A DNA stretch of 64,000 nucleotides from Nitrosomonas sp. (GTDB lineage: Bacteria; Pseudomonadota; Gammaproteobacteria; Burkholderiales; Nitrosomonadaceae), in the NCBI GenBank assembly GCA_031316255.1, contig JALDQW010000001.1, positions 1,426,001-1,490,000 of the forward strand. The letters are read 5' to 3'. The translations under genes and the position numbers were made by a program. The notes under the pieces were generated by a model. That model worked only from the letters and a program-made list of their open reading frames with translations. It was not told where the DNA came from and did not search any database. Positions 1 to 8,851 of the stretch are shown here, piece by piece. Positions within the stretch are counted from its first letter, which is position 1; each line of letters starts with the position of its first letter.

Positions 1-426
1 GCCGGGTATATCGAAGTAACGCTGCTCAAAACGGGTACGGCTTTGTAACGAGCCAAATGAGAATCTGTCGTTCCAGAGTATCTGTTGCCATATCCGGTGT
101 TCATTATAGGGTCCGGATGCACCTGAAAAAGGCACACTGGTGGGAATCCAGGCGTAACCCAACCATACACTGATCTTGTCAGTGACAGCATAACCAATAC
201 CAGGCCGGATAATTCCTTGTGAGAATCTTGTACTGTCATTACCAAAACGCCCTTGTCCTTCAACCCACCATAATACTTTTTCGTTGCCAAGCGCACCGAA
301 ATTACCTCTTGCCGTAATTTGTCCCCATGTCTGAAAATCTTCCACATATTCAACAGTAGCGGATGCTGTATGATTAATAACCAACAGCATCGCTGCAACA
401 ATCAGAATACTCAATTTTTTAAGCAT
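1..426 (-). CDS. DUF2490 family outer-membrane-type protein, C-terminus outside window
   Basis: Reading the minus strand from an ATG at 426 gives 142 codons open to the window edge, so the gene is partial. The product starts MLKKLSILIVAAMLLVINHT and continues to a likely cleavage after ASA, a typical signal peptide. The mature part is rich in Trp/Tyr and alternating residues (WGQITARGNFG, LWWVEGQGRFG, SVWLGYAWIP, RIWQQILW, SRTRFEQRYF). This matches the DUF2490 family, proteins of unknown function predicted to form a small outer-membrane beta-barrel. A purine-rich stretch (GGGGAAAAT) lies just before the ATG. The cargo or role cannot be told. The family call is from memory of its motifs; the beta-barrel location is inference. 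Confidence 0.75.
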   Translation of the reverse strand, partial: MLKKLSILIVAAMLLVINHTASATVEYVEDFQTWGQITARGNFGALGNEKVLWWVEGQGRFGNDSTRFSQGIIRPGIGYAVTDKISVWLGYAWIPTSVPFSGASGPYNEHRIWQQILWNDRFSFGSLQSRTRFEQRYFDIPG

Positions 427-1043
427 ATTTTCCCCTTTTTTTGAAACTATTTAATTCTATTGTTATTAATTAATATGTATCCAAAATATGGATAGTGCAA
501 AGCAAAGTACAATTTTTGTTGGTGCTTATGCTTGATCTTTCCTGTTTCATAAAAACAATGTAAATCAATCGTATAGCACAAATAAAATTATTGTTGATAC
601 TTTTCAACAGGCAGAATAACACATCAAATGTCAAGAAATTGTCAAGAATCAACCATTTCCCTTGCAGGGCAAATTTGTATTAACCCTGAAAGCTAATCGG
701 GGACATAGGTGTATTGAGAATAGCCGTCATTACATTCTGGGCCGGTTTCTTTGTTGTAGACTGCATTGGCAGATATCTTCACAAGCACCCACCACCAGGC
801 ACGGCAATCAATGCGGGCTAAAACAAGCTTCCTTCAGTTATGGCTTATAGCGATTATCTCCCAGTAAGCAACTTTGAATTAATCCGCGCAATAAACACAG
901 AATCAGAATGTTAATTTTATGAGATAATTTACTCATTTACGTAGGCAGTTCAGGGATATACCATTAAACACATTCAAAAAAACGAAATATCGTTTGTTTA
1001 AAATGAACGATTTTACTAATGATAATGGGTACAGGGTACAGCA
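427..1043. other. Intergenic region with one possible tiny membrane ORF and a small inverted repeat
   Basis: This 617-base gap separates divergent genes and is AT-rich at both ends. The only coding hint is a 35-codon plus-strand frame at 714-821 starting at TTG. It reads as one hydrophobic helix (VITFWAGFFVVDCIGRYL) followed by a Pro-rich tail; it has no convincing ribosome site, so it may be a small membrane peptide or a gene remnant. At 980-995 there is an inverted repeat AAACGA-aata-TCGTTT, about 50 bases before the sulfotransferase start, which could be an operator. No RNA gene is visible. Confidence 0.3.
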
Positions 1044-1808
1044 ATGAAAAATGTCATTATTCTTACACATGGATGGACAGGTAGTTCAGTGTTTGCGGCC
1101 TTACTCGGCAAAGCAGGTTACTGGCATGGTGAAAACACGTTTAAAAAAGTTGATTATGATACTTACGAGAATCTCAGATTGGTTGAATTAAACAATCAGC
1201 TATTGAACGAATTGAACTACACTGGAAATCGCGAGCATGAAATACTTTCAACTGAAGTATTGGATGAATTGGCGCTCAAAGCTTCAGCCATAGACCTTAC
1301 GCCTTACCGAAAATTTCTTGAAGACTGTCAGCAGCACAAACCATGGATTTGGAAAGATCCCAGGCTTGCGCTGACGATACGTATCTGGGCAAAATTTTTA
1401 CCGCTTGATGACACTAGATTTATCGTACTTACGCGTGATGATGTGCAGGCGTGGATTACTTCAAACATACGCCGCCATATTCAAAGTCGTGCATTCACCC
1501 AGGCTTATAATGGTGCTATTACAAATAGCATAAAAAAGTTTTTGCACGAAAATCATCTGGAATTTATACAATTTAAATTCGAAGATTTACAATTGACACC
1601 GGAGAAAACAGTAGAAGAACTCAATCGTTTTTTGAATCTACAATTGACGATGGCGGATTTAAAATCGGTTTATAAATTTCCACTTTACAAAAAGACCAGA
1701 GGTCTGAAGGACAAGTTGACCGCGTGGTTGATTTATCTGAAAAACTATCGTTGCCGGAGAGATGTAACCGGTCTTGTTTCTAACGTTGATAATGCAAAAA
1801 GGCTTTAG
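1044..1808 (+). CDS. Sulfotransferase-like P-loop protein
   Basis: The 254-aa protein begins with a short strand and loop, ILTHGWTGSSVFAALLGKAG (residues 6-25), that matches the 5'-phosphosulfate (PAPS) binding loop of sulfotransferases. A second motif around residue 125, RFIVLTRDDVQAWITSNIRR, fits the 3'-phosphate-binding Arg/Ser region. KPWIWKDPRL in between is typical of bacterial carbohydrate sulfotransferases. The likely role is transfer of sulfate from PAPS to a cell-surface glycan. It lies convergent to a flippase, 42 bases away, beside methyltransferase genes, which supports a glycan-decorating role. No signal peptide is seen, so it should act in the cytoplasm. The acceptor is unknown. 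It could also be an inactive P-loop relative. Confidence 0.6.
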   Translation: MKNVIILTHGWTGSSVFAALLGKAGYWHGENTFKKVDYDTYENLRLVELNNQLLNELNYTGNREHEILSTEVLDELALKASAIDLTPYRKFLEDCQQHKPWIWKDPRLALTIRIWAKFLPLDDTRFIVLTRDDVQAWITSNIRRHIQSRAFTQAYNGAITNSIKKFLHENHLEFIQFKFEDLQLTPEKTVEELNRFLNLQLTMADLKSVYKFPLYKKTRGLKDKLTAWLIYLKNYRCRRDVTGLVSNVDNAKRL

Positions 1809-1850
1809 CACTGAATCAATACTGAATCCTGCTCAACAGGATAGTCATGA

Positions 1851-3344
1851 TCAAGTTTCAGCTCTGGCTTTTTTTTTATCGAAGAATAACCAAATTTTGG
1901 AAATGACAGTTTGTTCCAAACCTTCTGAGCGACCAGTCATGATCCACAACAAATACACACTGCCTATATAAGTAAGTGCACCTATCGAGACATCCATTAA
2001 AAGCCTCAGAGCAATGTAGTCCAGGTTATCTTGGTGGCATAACTTGACTACAAAAAACATAATTATTGAAGCGAGGAAGGGACGCCAAATCACACCGATA
2101 ACAGAAAAGAAGCTGACCGGTGTCGCAATAGTAAGAAAATAAATCATTAAGAAAACAAACAAACTTGCGATCAAAGTTCTGCTGAATGCAACCTCATAAA
2201 CTCCATAAGTGTGCGCTGCAAACCATACCACAGGCACAAGCACGATAAGCTGTATCCATGATTCGATCGTTGAAAGATTTCCTTTGCCCGAGACCAGCAA
2301 CAGCAATTCCATAGCAGATGACAATGCTGCGACAACGCCAAAAATCGCCAGCACTTGTATTAATGGAATACTATCAACCCACTTCTCACCTAATACAAGC
2401 AAGACAAAATCTTCTGAAATAGCCGACAATCCCACGCCAGATGCAAAAATCAAACCGCTGATAATCCCGATTGTGCTTAGAATATAACGCCTGTATTCAT
2501 CAGGAAGATGCATTATCTTTGCAAAATTGGGGAAAAAAGCACGGCGCAAGGGCATTACCACTTCTGTGGATGGCATGGTGCCAATCTCTGTTGACATGTG
2601 ATAAACACCCATAACCTCGGTTTCAGATGCCCCGCCTATCACAAACTGATCCGTTTTCTGGTTCAAGAAATAGCCCAATCTGGACAACAAAATCCACTGG
2701 GAAAAAGTCCAGATATCGCGGATACGCGCCAACGAAAGCCGCGGGCGAAATGGATGCATCCGATAGCTAATAATGACCTCGATTACCGAAGCAGCAAGCA
2801 TGCCATAAATCAAAGCCCAGTAATTTTTAAGAATAAATGCAAGACTGACCACAAACAAAAAAGTGAATGCTTTTTTATATAAATGGAAATTAAATTCTCT
2901 CGAGAAATTCAGATCTTTACGAAAATCGACAACTGCAATATTCTGAAATCCATAAATAAAAACCTTAAGCGCCAGTAAATAAACAACATTCGTCAAAGCC
3001 GGTTCATCGAAATAATGGGCAGCATACGGTGACAAGACACTCAGCAATAATGCGATGAATAATCCTTGCAATATTTGCATCGTCCAGGCCGTATCGTAAT
3101 GCTCCCGCGTTGTTTCCTGCTTCTGAATCAACGCCAAATCGAGCGCTGTCCATGAAAGCACTTCCAGCAATCCGACAACGATTAAAGCAAGGGCGACGAT
3201 ACCAAAGTCTGTCGGGGTTAATAGTCTGGCCAGAATAATAGTGCTCACTAACCCAAACAAACGCATCATCCATCGCATTGCGATCATCCATAGTGCGCCA
3301 TTAAGAAATTTGCGGTTTTGAGGTTGTGTTGCAGATTCACTCAC
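1851..3344 (-). CDS. Oligosaccharide flippase, Wzx/MOP superfamily
   Basis: The 497-aa protein is almost entirely hydrophobic, with about 12-14 predicted membrane segments. It opens with a short basic N-terminus and FLNGALWMIAMRWMMRLFGL, the usual first helix of polysaccharide flippases. The segment ARLLTPTDFGIVALALIVVG is a hallmark of the Wzx/RfbX-type branch of the MOP exporters. These proteins flip lipid-linked oligosaccharides across the inner membrane for O-antigen, capsule or exopolysaccharide assembly. It lies 108 bases downstream of a methyltransferase gene on the same strand and probably shares its transcript. The family is clear. The substrate is not, and no polymerase or glycosyltransferase is visible nearby. 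Confidence 0.85.
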   Translation of the reverse strand: MSESATQPQNRKFLNGALWMIAMRWMMRLFGLVSTIILARLLTPTDFGIVALALIVVGLLEVLSWTALDLALIQKQETTREHYDTAWTMQILQGLFIALLLSVLSPYAAHYFDEPALTNVVYLLALKVFIYGFQNIAVVDFRKDLNFSREFNFHLYKKAFTFLFVVSLAFILKNYWALIYGMLAASVIEVIISYRMHPFRPRLSLARIRDIWTFSQWILLSRLGYFLNQKTDQFVIGGASETEVMGVYHMSTEIGTMPSTEVVMPLRRAFFPNFAKIMHLPDEYRRYILSTIGIISGLIFASGVGLSAISEDFVLLVLGEKWVDSIPLIQVLAIFGVVAALSSAMELLLLVSGKGNLSTIESWIQLIVLVPVVWFAAHTYGVYEVAFSRTLIASLFVFLMIYFLTIATPVSFFSVIGVIWRPFLASIIMFFVVKLCHQDNLDYIALRLLMDVSIGALTYIGSVYLLWIMTGRSEGLEQTVISKIWLFFDKKKARAET

Positions 3345-3452
3345 TGATTTTCAATACCTTACTTGTTAAATGCATATTATTAATATAATGATCCGCTTTA
3401 TTAAACTGATGAATTCTTTTCGGTTTAAAACGAGATACATTTCATTAAAAGA

Positions 3453-4169
3453 TTATTTGTATTTTTTTGCGACAATCAGCGAATCCGGGGAAATGAGATA
3501 TGTACCAGGGAATCTGGAGATAGCTTCAAGAGACTTTGCGAATTTCGAATTTAAATACTTTGTCTGGGCGAGCGAATTTCTAAAAATCCATGCGCCGATG
3601 CCATAAACCTTTGTAATTTTAAAACCATTATCGTTAAGCAATTTTTTTAATTTTACCGGCGACAAATCAAGCTTCTTTTTGCCGCCCGTCAATCGGCCAA
3701 GCATATATTTCAAGCTCCAGGGGTTTCGGTGATTATTGATTAATAAATAACCGTCTTTTTTTAATAATTTATTCAAAGCCAGCAAAACATCTGCGCGTAA
3801 CGCATCTTGTGCATTACCAAAAAACCGAAATGATGTAATCAAGTCAAGTGGTTCCAGATTCAATGAGTCTTTGGTGATATCCATATGAAAAAATTGCGTA
3901 TCTGGGCACTTTAACTTTGCCTTTTCCAACATGCTTTCCGAGATATCCACGCCAAATGAGTGTGTCGACATGGCGGCCACGATACTGGTAATACGGCCAG
4001 TACCGCAGGCAAAATCCAAATATTTGGGAGGTGTTTCTGGAAAGAGCACGGGCACAATCTTTCTTAACAAGCCAGCTTCTATTCTTGTCATATAATTACT
4101 AATCGCTTCTTCTTCAAGGGTTTTATCATACGATGCCCCGCGCGCTTTATGACTTTCTCTGTAATCCAT
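3453..4169 (-). CDS. Class I SAM-dependent methyltransferase
   Basis: The 238-aa protein has the class I motif I YLDFACGTGRITSIVA at about residues 50-65, the acidic end of strand 2 (FGVDISESML) about 20 residues later, and a post-motif region FFHMDITKDS. These bind S-adenosylmethionine. A GAGG ribosome site lies five bases before the ATG at 4169. The substrate cannot be read from the sequence. Position beside a flippase and a kinase-like gene suggests methylation of a glycan, lipid carrier or small-molecule precursor of a surface polymer. The C-terminal half (AWIFRNSLAQTKYLNSK) is basic and could contact the acceptor. Confidence 0.8.
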   Translation of the reverse strand: MDYRESHKARGASYDKTLEEEAISNYMTRIEAGLLRKIVPVLFPETPPKYLDFACGTGRITSIVAAMSTHSFGVDISESMLEKAKLKCPDTQFFHMDITKDSLNLEPLDLITSFRFFGNAQDALRADVLLALNKLLKKDGYLLINNHRNPWSLKYMLGRLTGGKKKLDLSPVKLKKLLNDNGFKITKVYGIGAWIFRNSLAQTKYLNSKFAKSLEAISRFPGTYLISPDSLIVAKKYK

Positions 4170-4333
4170 AATATCCTCAGCACTGTTCGATTTAGTTACC
4201 TACGGTCAGGCAATAAAATTATTGAATAAAAGCCAATTGCTGGTCACATACCGTATGTAGTCGAACAATTTCATCCAGCAGAAGCATCCATAATTCTCTG
4301 AATGATTCTGACTGCCAATATTTGAAATAGAAA

Positions 4334-5296
4334 TTAATCATTACGTTCTAACAAAAACATGGTCAATTGTCGTAACAAGCATTCTGAATTGTCAATTACC
4401 TCCCGACCATATCCATGCTGACTTTTAAGCTGATAAAAAATAATTAAATTTATTAATATCAAATCAAATAATTGTGCGGTGTTAATCCCCAGTCCTTGAA
4501 TCATTGGATGCAAAAAAGACTTGTGATTTATTTTCTGCAGATCATTTTCTATCATAAAAATTAATTTTGACAAATCAAAATCACTGCCGGAAACAAGCAA
4601 AATACATAGATCAAAACCGGGCAGCTTTACAAACGCATAATCCTCCCAATCAAACAGAATTAACCCTGAAGCAGTCTTTGCAATATTATTAATAGCCAAG
4701 TCGCCATGCTGCGGAATTGCCGGAAACGCTCTAAGCATTTCGTCCCAGGCGTGTAAAGATCTTAAATTTTGAATTTGATACTGCAAACTCTGCGGCAATA
4801 AATCCAGCGCTTGATTCAAAGTGGATATATGATCAGCCAAATCAGTATCTCTCGAAGCAATTATCCTGTCGTTACCGACCAAAAAATTTTGTATTTGACC
4901 GTCAGTTTGGAAAAGCTCGTCTATATTAATATTGGTATGTTTTATATTATTAGTCACTAAAATGACGTAATGATCAGATTCCTTGAAAATAATGGGAACC
5001 GGCATCAAGCCAGGATACATTCGTTTACATTGTTCAAATGCATCGTGCTCGCGAACGATTTTCTTAAAACCTGATGATAAAGTGTCAAACTTTACACGTC
5101 CGCTACTGATGAATCCTCTGAAATTTCTGACACTATCGTTTATCTGTTTTGACGCCGCCTTTATAAAAAAAACACCATTATGTCGAAAAAAGATTTTGAT
5201 CAGGAGTGGGTCCCTAATCGCAATATTTAATGCATATTCATCGTCGCGGGGAAACTCCGGATGATCGAAAAGTGCGTCCAAAATTTGCACAATCAT
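4334..5296 (-). CDS. APH/choline-kinase-like phosphotransferase
   Basis: The protein (320 aa from the ATG at 5296) carries the two catalytic signatures of the aminoglycoside phosphotransferase/choline kinase fold: the loop QHGDLAINNI (catalytic Asp, metal-binding Asn) and LILFDWEDY (metal-binding Asp) about 20 residues on. The N-terminal lobe is poorly conserved. The start overlaps the upstream stop as ATGA, so translation is probably coupled; a TTG at 5308 is an alternative start. In a glycan gene cluster such enzymes usually phosphorylate a sugar, an alcohol or a choline-like group. Antibiotic resistance is less likely here. A domain search would fix the subfamily. Confidence 0.65.
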   Translation of the reverse strand: MIVQILDALFDHPEFPRDDEYALNIAIRDPLLIKIFFRHNGVFFIKAASKQINDSVRNFRGFISSGRVKFDTLSSGFKKIVREHDAFEQCKRMYPGLMPVPIIFKESDHYVILVTNNIKHTNINIDELFQTDGQIQNFLVGNDRIIASRDTDLADHISTLNQALDLLPQSLQYQIQNLRSLHAWDEMLRAFPAIPQHGDLAINNIAKTASGLILFDWEDYAFVKLPGFDLCILLVSGSDFDLSKLIFMIENDLQKINHKSFLHPMIQGLGINTAQLFDLILINLIIFYQLKSQHGYGREVIDNSECLLRQLTMFLLERND

Positions 5297-5997
5297 TTCC
5301 GGGCCCAAATCATTTGACTAGATAAAAGACAACGATCCAGTTGCAGATAGCAACCAAGCCAACGAAGCCAGAGTTTTGGACGGCGGTATATCTTAAGTGG
5401 CAAAAAGTACTTGCTCTTAATGGCATCACCAAAAGCTTTTCTGCTGTCGGAAATCAGCTGAGAAAAGGTATTAATTTCCGGATAAAGATAAAAACAATCA
5501 AATTTCGAGAATCCTGCCCTTTTCAATTCACGGGTTACTTGACCAGCAAAAGAGCCAGAGAAAAAGGTATTTAAAAAAAGATTGGTTAATGCATAAAAAA
5601 AGACTGCGGGATTTCTTACGTCAGTTGCATTATTTGAAAAAATAATAATGCTGCCCTGTTCGTGTATTTTTTTCGATAGTGAAAAGAACATTTCCTGTCG
5701 TTTCTTCCATTCAAGGGTTTGTATTGCTGTACCCAGTAACGGCGATTCACATACGTGATCCAGTATTATGAGATCGTATCCGACATGCTGATTGATATCA
5801 TTAGTTTTCGGATTGATAGCAGTATTAAACCTTTCAAGATTCCCGTTCCCGCTACTGGGCAGCGAGATAAAGTCAACATTCATTGCGCTTTTATTGCGCC
5901 AGTGCATGATTTCTTCATCTTCTTCACCGGCGATAATTAAGATACGGGAATTTTTTTTGGAAAACAGCGCGATACATTTTTCGTAGGTGCCTATCAT
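5293..5997 (-). CDS. Probable methyltransferase-fold protein, degenerate SAM site
   Basis: The 234-aa product has the strand pattern of a Rossmann-type methyltransferase (ILIIAGEEDEEIMHW near the N-terminus, then YDLIILDHVCES and GSIIIFSNNATD). The Gly-rich motif I is replaced by AGEEDEE, so SAM binding is uncertain. The C-terminal third is basic and aromatic (KIYRRPKLWLRWLGCYLQLD). It is translationally coupled to the following kinase-like gene through an ATGA overlap, so the two proteins probably act in one step. I do not recognise a closer family. It could be a pseudo-enzyme partner of the methyltransferase at 3453-4169. Confidence 0.45.
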   Translation of the reverse strand: MIGTYEKCIALFSKKNSRILIIAGEEDEEIMHWRNKSAMNVDFISLPSSGNGNLERFNTAINPKTNDINQHVGYDLIILDHVCESPLLGTAIQTLEWKKRQEMFFSLSKKIHEQGSIIIFSNNATDVRNPAVFFYALTNLFLNTFFSGSFAGQVTRELKRAGFSKFDCFYLYPEINTFSQLISDSRKAFGDAIKSKYFLPLKIYRRPKLWLRWLGCYLQLDRCLLSSQMIWARK

Positions 5998-6353
5998 AAA
6001 CTTGAAAAAGATAATGCTACAAGTTAAAAGGGGCTATCTTAATATGTTACCGGGCTATGGGTTTCCAGGAATAGCAATGCTAATCTGCGGGAATTCGTTG
6101 CAGCCAATTGTTTTTCGAATTTTCCGCTGAATGATCTTTGGCGAAATTGTTTCGTTTTAGATACCCGTTTGCCATTTGAAGGGAAATCTTGATTCCAATC
6201 ATCCTTTGAGCCTCTCCACTGAGTTAAGAGAAGTTTAAAATTTATGCAATCCAGTATACTCCATTCTCATGACATTTGTATAAACGGATTGGGTCAGAGC
6301 GATGGACGCAGCCTCAATACCTTGAACCAATCCGTGCCGCATTAATTCCCGAT
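5998..6353. other. Intergenic region, one weak minus-strand small ORF
   Basis: This 356-base gap has no recognisable RNA gene or terminator. On the minus strand a 40-codon frame runs from 6202 to 6080 (ATG preceded by GGAGAGG at eight bases), reading MIGIKISLQMANGYLKRNNF and onward. It has no known motif. The ribosome site is better than expected by chance, but nothing else supports it, so it is recorded only as a candidate small protein. The flanking genes are both on the minus strand, so the gap should also hold the promoter of the glycan cluster. Confidence 0.25.
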
Positions 6354-6875
6354 CTACCGATTATCGATTTCCAGTTCAAAACTGGCCGATTTGTCATTGA
6401 CGATGACTTCGTAATTGCCTTTCGGTATTCCATATACATCCAGTGGTATCGTAATCTCGAATGGTTCCAGAACTTGAATGCACGTTTCAAAGCGATTTAA
6501 TTGCAGCACATAATTTACCGAAGTCTCCAATCGATTATTGACGGAACGTTTATGAATGGGGCCAAGCTGATGGCACGGGGTAGGAAGATTGCCTGAAACG
6601 CGGACAAGAACCTGTACCGGAAAACTTTCCAGTATCTGGATTTCGATTTCATCAATGAATGCATGCCGACCAACTTCAGCATGCAGTAAATCCCAGCGGC
6701 CGTCGGGTGCCAGGCTGAACCGGGCATTTTCATATTGCCCGAGCTGTTCCGGCGTATCGACCCGTGGTATTGTGAGAACGCCGTTTTCGAAACGGGGCGC
6801 GTTATCAGCAACGCTGCTGCTGACCATGAATCCCCAGAACAAGGCTATAAATGTTATAGATTTATTCATAAGCAC
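6354..6875 (-). CDS. Exported hypothetical protein
   Basis: The 173-aa product starts with a clear signal peptide (basic start, ITFIALFWGFMVSSSVADNA, cleavage near SVA-DN). The mature part is mostly predicted beta structure. It has two features that look family-like: a paired-Cys region (NLPTPCHQLGP and FETCIQVLEPF) that could form a disulfide, and a C-terminal IgG-like ending (IPKGNYEVIVNDKSASFELE). I do not recognise a named family. The periplasm or outer surface is the likely location. It is alone on its transcript, divergent from the patatin gene with about 155 bases between. Confidence 0.6.
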   Translation of the reverse strand: MLMNKSITFIALFWGFMVSSSVADNAPRFENGVLTIPRVDTPEQLGQYENARFSLAPDGRWDLLHAEVGRHAFIDEIEIQILESFPVQVLVRVSGNLPTPCHQLGPIHKRSVNNRLETSVNYVLQLNRFETCIQVLEPFEITIPLDVYGIPKGNYEVIVNDKSASFELEIDNR

Positions 6876-7030
6876 ACCTCCGGCTATATAATACTGTGAC
6901 CTGACAGATTTTCTGAATGATATTGCTTTGTTATATGTTTTTTCAATTGTTTAGTTTTATGTCAGTGATAACTTGATCATCCTATCAATTACTGGAAGAA
7001 TATCAAGAACCAGTGTGCGAGGATTTTGCC

Positions 7031-8851
7031 GTGAATGACCAGATAGTCAGTAATCGAACCTTGCCGATTGATCTCGGTGAACTCAGCAACGAAGATTCGC
7101 AAAAAATTATTGAAGCAGCAACGCGCCGAACTTTCAAAAGCGGCGAGAAACTGTTTCAACAGGGCGAGATCGGGAGAAGCATGTTTTTCATTTTATACGG
7201 ACGTGTCCGGTTGAGCATACTGCGTGAGGACGGTAATGAACAAGTCGTCAACATTTTGCGGCAAGGAGAACATTTTGGCGAGTTGTCTTTGCTGATAGGT
7301 GGCCGTCGCGCCGCAACGGCAACGGCAATCATTGACACTACAGTGCTGGAAATTTCCAAGCGGGATTTTTATCGGTTTACCCGCAGTTTACCCGAATTTT
7401 CGATCAAACTCAGCCGCACGATCGGGAAATGGTTGCTGGGAGCGCAAACGCGTAAAATAATGCGTCATAAACTCGGCATTATCGGATTGGTGCGCACAAC
7501 GGAATTAACTTCATTGATTGCGCCATCCATTGTGCGGTATTTCGCCGCTAAAAATAAAAAAATCGAAATCTTTACAGATCGTTTGTCATTCTGGGAATTA
7601 ACCGCCCATAAAAACATTTTTCCAATCCATGCGTTAAACTCGGAATCCGATTATTCAAAATTTTTACTGGAACTCGCGGCAGCAACCCAGCGCTGTGATC
7701 ATGTATTTATTGATGTTTACGGCAATCGTGCTATTTCTGAATTGTTGCTACAATGTGAGCGTATCTGGTGGTTTATAGAACAAAATTTACCGGTAAAGGA
7801 ATCCCTTACCGATCAATTAGAAACATTGCTTGAGCAGCAATCAGAGCTAAAGAACCGCGTGCAGATTGTCTGGGTTCAACAAAAAACCTACAAACTGGCT
7901 GAAAATACGTTGTATTCAATTCCAACAAATCTTGAGGCGATACGCTGTATTTATAGCGCATATAGCAATGAGGTGCGTTCCGCGGATCTTACGCGCTTGT
8001 ATCATATCGCCAGAGATATCCATCTGGGCTTGGCATTGGGCGGTGGGGGTGCGCACGGCCTGGCGCATATTGGTGTTATTTCAGCATTCGAGGAGAATGG
8101 GCTTTATTTTGACCGCGTTGCGGGAACCAGCGCAGGTGCGATAATTGCCGTGGGGCTTGGTGCCGGTTTTAACCCAAAACATTTGCTTAATTTGTTTAAT
8201 AATGAAATGAGGCCGCCACGTGTCATGAAACTGATTCCCAAGGCCAGTAATTTTTACCTGTGGACGTTGTTTCGTTTCGGATTGATTGAACACAGGTTTC
8301 GCAAATATCTGAAAGATCTCAAACTCGAACAGCTGCTGTTACCCGTGCATACGATTTCGGTGGATTTGATCAGTGGACAAGCGATTATACGATCAAACGG
8401 AGAAGCGGTCAGTTGCGTACTTGAAAGCATCAACTATCCGGTATTTGGGAAACCTATCTGGCGCGATGGACTTGCGCTGGTTGATGGCGGCGTGCTTATA
8501 AACGTTCCCAGTTCTGTGTTGAGAAAACAGCAGGTCGATTATATTGTGGCCGTTGATGTTGGTACAAAATTACATCCTACTTTTGGGAAAAATACAGCCC
8601 AAACGACCGAGGCGGAGATGAGGCATGTCGGGTATTTTTCGACACTGAACCGTGTACTTGAAGTCAGTTCGCATGAACTTGCCAAAATGCATATGTCGGA
8701 AAGCGATTTCCTGATCACGCCCGATACTTCCACATACCCATTTTCCGATTTTACGCGCGGCGAACAACTATTTGAAATCGGATACAACGCAGCGCAAAAA
8801 GTGATGCCGGAATTGAAGTCAAGTTATGAAAGTTTTGTGGAAAAGGAATAA
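7031..8851 (+). CDS. Patatin-like phospholipase with N-terminal cyclic-nucleotide-binding domain
   Basis: The N-terminal 125 residues form a CRP-like cNMP-binding domain (FKSGEKLFQQGEIGRSMFFI, then the phosphate-binding cassette region HFGELSLLIGGRRAATATA). A middle region follows, then a patatin domain with the oxyanion GGGGAHGLAH (about residue 336), the nucleophile GTSAG (about 366) and the catalytic Asp in VDGGVLINVP (about 485). The fold resembles bacterial NTE/YlbK-type lysophospholipases, acting on membrane lipids. The likely start is the GTG at 7031, preceded by GAGG at eight bases; a GTG at 7013 in frame has a poorer site. The protein would link a cyclic nucleotide to lipid turnover. 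A nucleotide cyclase is encoded at 42.8-45.0 kb, but a link is only inference. Confidence 0.88.
   Translation: MNDQIVSNRTLPIDLGELSNEDSQKIIEAATRRTFKSGEKLFQQGEIGRSMFFILYGRVRLSILREDGNEQVVNILRQGEHFGELSLLIGGRRAATATAIIDTTVLEISKRDFYRFTRSLPEFSIKLSRTIGKWLLGAQTRKIMRHKLGIIGLVRTTELTSLIAPSIVRYFAAKNKKIEIFTDRLSFWELTAHKNIFPIHALNSESDYSKFLLELAAATQRCDHVFIDVYGNRAISELLLQCERIWWFIEQNLPVKESLTDQLETLLEQQSELKNRVQIVWVQQKTYKLAENTLYSIPTNLEAIRCIYSAYSNEVRSADLTRLYHIARDIHLGLALGGGGAHGLAHIGVISAFEENGLYFDRVAGTSAGAIIAVGLGAGFNPKHLLNLFNNEMRPPRVMKLIPKASNFYLWTLFRFGLIEHRFRKYLKDLKLEQLLLPVHTISVDLISGQAIIRSNGEAVSCVLESINYPVFGKPIWRDGLALVDGGVLINVPSSVLRKQQVDYIVAVDVGTKLHPTFGKNTAQTTEAEMRHVGYFSTLNRVLEVSSHELAKMHMSESDFLITPDTSTYPFSDFTRGEQLFEIGYNAAQKVMPELKSSYESFVEKE

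Noticed and set aside
662..850. A 62-codon frame in the first intergenic region
   Set aside because: No ribosome site or recognisable motif; another frame of the same stretch looks slightly more protein-like, so neither is firm.
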